Shown here in pieces: positions 58,537 through 64,000 of a stretch of DNA of 64,000 nucleotides; positions within the stretch are counted from its first letter, which is position 1, and each line of letters opens with the position of its first letter. The notes beneath the pieces were generated by a model. It did no database searches and was not told the origin of the DNA. It saw only the letters and a list, made by a program, of their open reading frames with translations. The translations under genes and the position numbers were made by a program. The DNA comes from Allacma fusca (lineage: Eukaryota; Arthropoda; Collembola; Symphypleona; Sminthuridae): contig OX359245.1 of NCBI GenBank assembly GCA_947179485.1, positions 62,855,067-62,919,066 on the forward strand. The letters are read 5' to 3'.

Positions 58537-58605
58537 CAGTGGCATCTCTATATAGTGGCAGTATTTTGTCACTTCCTTGGAAACCACTATATAGGAAATT
58601 TACTG
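58537..58605. mobile_element. 69-bp mini-MITE with TA duplication
   Basis: Ends are CAGTGGCATCTCTATATAGT and, reverse-complemented, CAGTAAATTTCCTATATAGT, each flanked by TA. It sits 5 bp from the 3' LTR duplication. A pogo/mariner-type origin is plausible. Confidence 0.6.
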
Positions 58606-58734
58606 TATATTGTAAGTCTACCACAATAAAATTTTCCACCCAAGAAGGCAGAATGAAATATTTGTTTTCCAAGTATCTACCATCTGTCCCCTATCCAAAT
58701 TTCTAACAATAGAGTACATAGAACATGTTTGGAT

Positions 58735-59290
58735 TTCAGTGCACACACGAAACTCAAGTGCAAGTAAGTTTGAGTTTAATCTCATGTGTAATTTAAGTAC
58801 AACTTGATATTCAAGTTTGAGCTCAAGTGAAACTTAATTATGATTTGTAATTCGAATTTTCTCTTTAGTGTGATTGCAACTTCCAACTTAAGCTCCAGTT
58901 TCAGATTGTCAGATTTCATTGTAGCAAACAACTTTAAATGTAGTTTGAAATTCGAGTTTGAAATCAAATGTCTCATCGAATTAAAGTTAGAATTTGAGTG
59001 TAAGATGAACTTGAGTTTACGAAGTTCTACTTGAAATTGTTGATGTTACTGAAGTGTAACTTTAGCACAACTTCACATTCAAATTTGAATGTGAGTATTA
59101 CATAACAATCGAGTACACCTTGAGACAAGAGTTTGCTCTCATGTTCAACTTGAAATTTCAATTTGAATTTTAAAGTAAATTGGAATCAAATTCAGGTTTG
59201 AATTGAATGTGGCTAAAGTGTAACTGAAGTTTCATTTTGAGCAATATTGTGTCTGTAAGTTAGAGTTTCAACTCCAATTGAAATGAAATG
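58735..59290. repeat. gagtttgaa / caagtttgag word repeat
   Basis: Degenerate aacttgaa, gagtttgaa and caactt words in both orientations, starting at CAGTGCACACACG, a possible hAT-style end. No matching right end was found. Confidence 0.5.
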
Positions 59291-60685
59291 CAGTTTCGAA
59301 AAGAAATTCATGTATTGTGTATATTACAAATTGTACCCAGTTCCTTTTATTTTAAGGTTTTGCATCTAGATCATTTTGCTTTTAATATGTCTTGAGCTTT
59401 GTTCATTTTGCCTAAGTGAAACTGTGTTTTTTTCATGCTAATGACAAATCTACTATAGATTTTTTTTGTATTTTCATTCACGATATTTTGTTTACGTGCG
59501 TGTAAAATATTTGTTTTTTAATATTGTGCCGAATTCTATTTAAATTGTTACACAAATTAGATACATTTTTGAGGAATAGTTTCACCGCATTACTAAAGTA
59601 TACGTTCAATGTATTATGTTCTTGTTCCGAAAATGAAGGAAACTGTAATTTAAATGGAAGAGATGATCTGGAATAAAACATAAAACATATTTCACACGTA
59701 CATAGACTCTCAGAAGCCGCCCGTTGTAATCCGTGAAAAATAAATATTCAAATTGAGTTTAGTACAGGAAGGTTCCCAAGTGATAATACGCACGTAGTCA
59801 TTTGAAAGTTCAACTTGCATATTTTAGTACATCTGATTTACACCATGTTTATATGGGCGATTGGCATGGATTAACATTAAAGTAAATATTTTCTGCCGGA
59901 AGGTGTAAATCTAGAAGTAATAATTGTTACAACTACTCAATAGACAGATAAGAGTTACCGTAATATGCCATGAGATTATATTTGAACGCATTTTATTGGG
60001 AAAATGTACACAATATTATTTCTGGATCATATACATAAGTATATACTTGAAGTATTTGTATTCTCTGCATTGCAGCCCTTATGCAGCAATTGTGTAATCC
60101 ATTACACTCTACAACAGTATGTGTTTCTTTATTCTGGTACTCCTGATGCTCTTGAATTTTGGAGCAAGATACACTAAATTTCCTTGATGTATATTAGTTC
60201 TAAAAGGGTGGAAAAATACCTACTAATATATAGAGATCCCACTATAAATAATGTATATGTAATCCTGGGGATAATTTAATGGTGCCAACATAAATGTATT
60301 GCCGTCTCATAGGAAATCGCTGTTTAATAAATTCTCCTTTTATAATTTAATAGTGGACAATTTAACTGACAAAGAGAACAGAAGTACAACCCAGGCAATA
60401 AAAATGTACGTATGTGCACATATATCAAGCTTTTGTAATGAAAACTGCGTGATGATTCTTGAGAAGAACTTATAATTGACTAGGATCCTGAACATGATGG
60501 AAATTCCAGGTAAAATTTTCAGTAAGTTGTTGTGCATTACATATCATGTTCCCTTGCTGTGACAGGGAATAAAAAATGAATCTGCAATGAATTAATTAAT
60601 GTTTAATATTATTTCTCCAAGCAGATTTGTTAAGGTATGAGACGGGTACAATTAATTCTGTAATTTTAAAAACCTATAAGTCTCC
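59291..60685. other. No supported gene or repeat
   Basis: AT-rich with only short, unsupported frames. Confidence 0.4.
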
Positions 60686-60693
60686 GTAAATAC

Positions 60694-61568
60694 TAGGCAT
60701 GTTCATAACGATATACCGATACGATATTATCGTTCATACCGTACATTTTTTAGAAACGATATAGCACGATATTTATCGGGGTTTCCCGCTTTCCCGACGA
60801 TATTATATCGTCACATGATTATATCGTACATTCGCGAATAATAACAAGAATTGTGCATTTTTTTTTGAACAAAATGCGAGCAAAACTAAGGGACAAAATC
60901 ATTTTACGACTTTGGAAAATCATACCACACCCAATTCGGTCTAAAGGTATTGAAGATGTTTTTTTTATTTTATGCCTGATCCATTTAACAGTCGACATTA
61001 ATGAGCTGGCCGTCGTTCTAATACACAGGATTTAGCATTTTTGCGAATAAAGATGCGCAACCAGCGCAACTATAATTTTGGTTATTTGTTATTTTGTTGA
61101 CTTTAGTTTGAAAACTTTGAAAAAGTTAGAAACTTTAATGACTTAAGTTCGCTAATAAGGTTATCCGAATTCGGGGGTCAGTAATCAATGTAATGATGAA
61201 CAGAAATTCTATGGTGTAATTATTATGTGTAGTTTTAATGTTTTCTTACTGACGCTGATACCTTGCATTATTATCTTTGAAATGCTTCAAGTTGTACATA
61301 TTTTCAACTCAATGCCTTTTAGACTCATGTATTTGGAAGAAAATGTAATCTGTGCTAATTTGGGCAGAAAATTTGGTTCTTCAGGAGCCTTAGTAATAAT
61401 AATTAGCTTGTACACGAAATTAAAGTTCTGTTAATTTCCGTTAAATAATGCCAGAAGCCACAACGTGATATATCGTTATATCGTTCCTCGGTATCGTTAT
61501 CGGTAATTTTTCACAGAACGATAACGATATGAACGATATTTTAAAATCGAACGATATGAACATGCCTA
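60694..61568. mobile_element. hAT MITE, cgatatcg family, 875 bp
   Basis: Ends are TAGGCATGTTCATAACGATA and, reverse-complemented, TAGGCATGTTCATATCGTTC. The 8-bp duplication GTAAATAC is perfect (60686-60693 and 61569-61576). Both edges are aacgatat/atatcgtt words around an unrelated AT-rich centre. Confidence 0.95.
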
Positions 61569-61576
61569 GTAAATAC

Positions 61577-62540
61577 ATTAGAGTTGTCAAATATTAATAA
61601 TTATTTCATACAGTCCTATTCTTCAAATCCTCAGATTCTGAAGCTTCCGGAACAACAGCGGAATTAACCACTTCTGATTTCCACAGCAGTGATATGTTTG
61701 TTTACACAACACATATGCATACACAGCAATCATTAGATTTGCATATATTTAGGCATGCTACCATTTGCGAGTCACTATACTCTCCATTGAATGTAAACGT
61801 TCATGAAGGGTTAATTTTGCGGCTGTAACTGTAACATTTGAATGGAAAATAGTACTGTATTTGTGATTCTATGGATAGCGTCCGTATGAATAAATACAAG
61901 TTGCTCCACTATAAGCTTCGTAAGGAATTTGCGAGTTCTTGGAAGCGTCTACTGCAAGGACGAACATGTTTTAATGATGTCGTGATCTCAATAAATCAAT
62001 TTAGTGTGTTTAAAACAAATGTATTGTATAAATACTTGTCTCCACTCACATACTACAATAAACCTTTATATAATGACCGTATAAAATAATTACCTTAATA
62101 CTTCACTACACTAATTTTGTATGTGTTCCTGGGAAAAATTTAATCATGTTTATATAACGAGAATGTCATCTATAGGTGCGAGCAACTATAAATATAAAAT
62201 ACTGTATTACATGCAATTATCCGTGTGTAGGTACGTTAAGCCTGTTTCCATGGCTGCTTCCATTAAGTTACGCTAAGTTTTGGATCTATTTTTCGAAATA
62301 ATTTTTACAGATTATGAACTGCCGTTGTTAATACTTCTCAAAACAAAATTGTTTGTGATTTATGTGGATATTATCTATTACCATATAGGAACCAACTTTT
62401 TAAATAATGTAAAAATAAATATGATCATATTTATTGGGTTCAGTAACATACTTGTTTCAATTGTATGCTCTTGTAAATTATTAGAAAATAGATAACATTC
62501 ACTTATGCCGTTTTATTGTTCAAACTGCTAATAATTGTCC
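61577..62540. other. No supported gene
   Basis: Short frames at 61871 and 62280 have no motif, no splice partner and AT-driven composition. Confidence 0.4.
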
Positions 62541-62545
62541 AAAGC

Positions 62546-62795
62546 AGAGCTCCGTACGAGTCAAGTAATTTTTGATACCGAACTTGAAACGGAACTGAAC
62601 TTGAATTTTCGGGTAAGAGCAGAGTCAGATCCGGACTTACTCGTTCAAGCATGAGTACAAACTTCGGTGTTCTGAGTGCGAGTAAAAGTACAATGTAGGC
62701 GTACTCGCACTCGGACCGAATTTTTAAGTATTTTTTAAACCAGGCTGACCCGTACTTAAACTCGGACTTGAACCGTACTCGAGGTTCAATTACTT
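62546..62795. repeat. ctcggac / gaacttgaa word repeat (possible truncated hAT MITE)
   Basis: Begins CAGAGCTCCGTACGAGTC, like the CAGAGCTTCTG end at 41062, and is made of actcg, ctcggac and gaacttg words. No right end or duplication was found. Confidence 0.5.
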
Positions 62796-64000
62796 TTTTA
62801 ATTATCTTTTAAATTTTAATTAAAATAAGTTGGCCGCAAATCATTTAGCAGAATAAAATTATTCACTGTTTTTCCTTGTATTGATAGCCTTTAGTACGCC
62901 TATCTTAAACGAGCAAAAGGTTTTGTTTTGCTGGTAAATTTTTAAGTAATTAATTGTCTGTCATCACCGGTGTTGCTGCTGTGGTCGCAATATTTCAATT
63001 AAGTTATTGATGGTTAACGCTAATTGAGTTTTACCTATAAAACTTGTAACAACTAGACGACAGTGACATAGTTTCAGAACTGCCAGCTATGCCAATAAAA
63101 AAATTGATATTAAAATCTTCCCTACCCGCAATAGTCTCAGTTAGGTATAACCATTAATACAGTACGTTCCTGAAGACGAATTTTTTAAGACTTATTTCAT
63201 GTGTTTTCTGTGCATGCTCACAACTCGCCACAATCGCTTACAATGGACCCTTTTCTCCTGCCAGAGTCCGATCGGCATTAAATGCACATGTATGGAAAGC
63301 CCACGCTGAGAACTTTCCCATGGTGTAAATATTATGCCTGTGTGGGCTTTGGATTTCGCGCAAATCAGTCATAACGTTTTGGTGAGTGGAATATAGCCTC
63401 AAATAATTCTGTCCCTTCCAAGAAGTGACGGCGTGGCGCAGCGTACAGAGTGCAGAGCGATGTTGCTCTTTTGCACTCTTTCGCTACACATGGACTCGGG
63501 TTCACATCCACCAAGGAGCATTTACTTTGTGCCATTTTTAACCAATCAATCAATCAATCAATCAGGGCTTATTTATTTCACTTGGGTCTTACCCATTATG
63601 AACTGAGTTTGATACATATTATTTAATACATTCAATTATGAGAAAACAAAACATATTTTTATAGATTACCACTACACGCATATTTATGAATCACACCATG
63701 GCAGGTTTCAGGTGGGTTACAAAAATTAAGAGTTAATTTGCATGGAAATGATCACTAATGACAATAAGATTCTCAATTATGGGTACACATTGGTCACTAA
63801 TAATAAACAAGTCAGTCGTGTCAATTGTACTGCACCCGTTGGCCATATCAGTGTACTCTACATAACAATCACTTGACCTTCTACTGTTAACTACAATCAA
63901 GCCCGGCGTCTCCAGTTAATTAGCAAAAGACTTCCCATTTGGGTTACATTTATTGTCTTATTATTTCTAACGTATAGTAAGGGGATACCATCTAATTTAT
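62796..64000. other. No supported gene; (aatc)n microsatellite at 63542-63564
   Basis: Five aatc units occur at about 63543-63563. Otherwise I see nothing. Confidence 0.5.

Noticed and set aside
63421..63500. A tRNA-like GC-richer patch
   Set aside because: No cloverleaf, no A or B box pair that I can see.

Overview
This window looks like a repeat-dense, AT-rich arthropod nuclear genome. The evidence is spliceosomal GT-AG introns of roughly 80-650 bp that restore reading frame, metazoan protein families (axonemal dynein heavy chain, midasin, a C2H2 zinc-finger protein, delta-1-pyrroline-5-carboxylate dehydrogenase), Gypsy LTR retrotransposons, a mariner-type transposase and many non-autonomous DNA transposons with perfect target-site duplications (TSDs). 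I cannot place it below phylum. The six-frame picture is mostly noise; the real content is one intact-looking multi-exon gene, several dead genes, and a deep stack of transposons.

Layout. 1-3975 is a 22-bp AT-rich satellite with a ~1.4-kb higher-order period. 4401-6467 holds a hAT-type relic and a 1.4-kb element with 24-bp inverted ends and TTA duplications. 7609-15393 is a decayed outer-arm-type axonemal dynein heavy-chain gene, split inside an exon by a very young Gypsy element (9587-14501; two 370-bp LTRs that look identical; one open 1322-codon gag-pol; TSD CTATC). At about 15393 the dynein runs directly into a decayed midasin fragment, which is cut at 16013 by a ~6-kb element with ~105-bp inverted ends. 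That element carries a DD41D mariner-type transposase with a probable 82-bp intron, a ~146-bp minisatellite and a pogo-like MITE. 22598-25856 is a zinc-finger gene whose third coding exon is split by an 884-bp hAT MITE; a related pair of exons follows at 26932-27527.

30351-32920 is the best cellular gene: eight exons, exactly 534 codons, all junctions in phase, function unknown. 34195-37713 is a dead locus joining an unidentified coding segment to the C-terminal half of P5C dehydrogenase, with a hAT MITE, a Merlin-like MITE, in-frame stops and an AAGCTT duplication that creates one of those stops. 39150-44450 is nested repeats (two more hAT MITEs and an inverted relative of the satellite at the window start). 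44935-48370 is a degraded relative of the first Gypsy element, followed by a tandem array with a three-unit higher-order period. 49891-58527 is a second, older full-length Gypsy-type element (about 2% LTR divergence by eye) with gag, pol and a third ORF that could be env-like. 58537-64000 holds MITEs and sequence in which I see no gene.

The recurring theme is that most MITEs here (five have exact 8-bp TSDs, one has a 7/8 match) are built internally from degenerate copies of one short word per family (gtcccg, ggtttaaacc, attcaattc, gagggcgag, ggttccgg, cgatatcg). Three insert into coding exons, so the ancestral exons can be read across the empty site. No CRISPR, tRNA or rRNA feature was seen. 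All coordinates and frame checks were done by eye.
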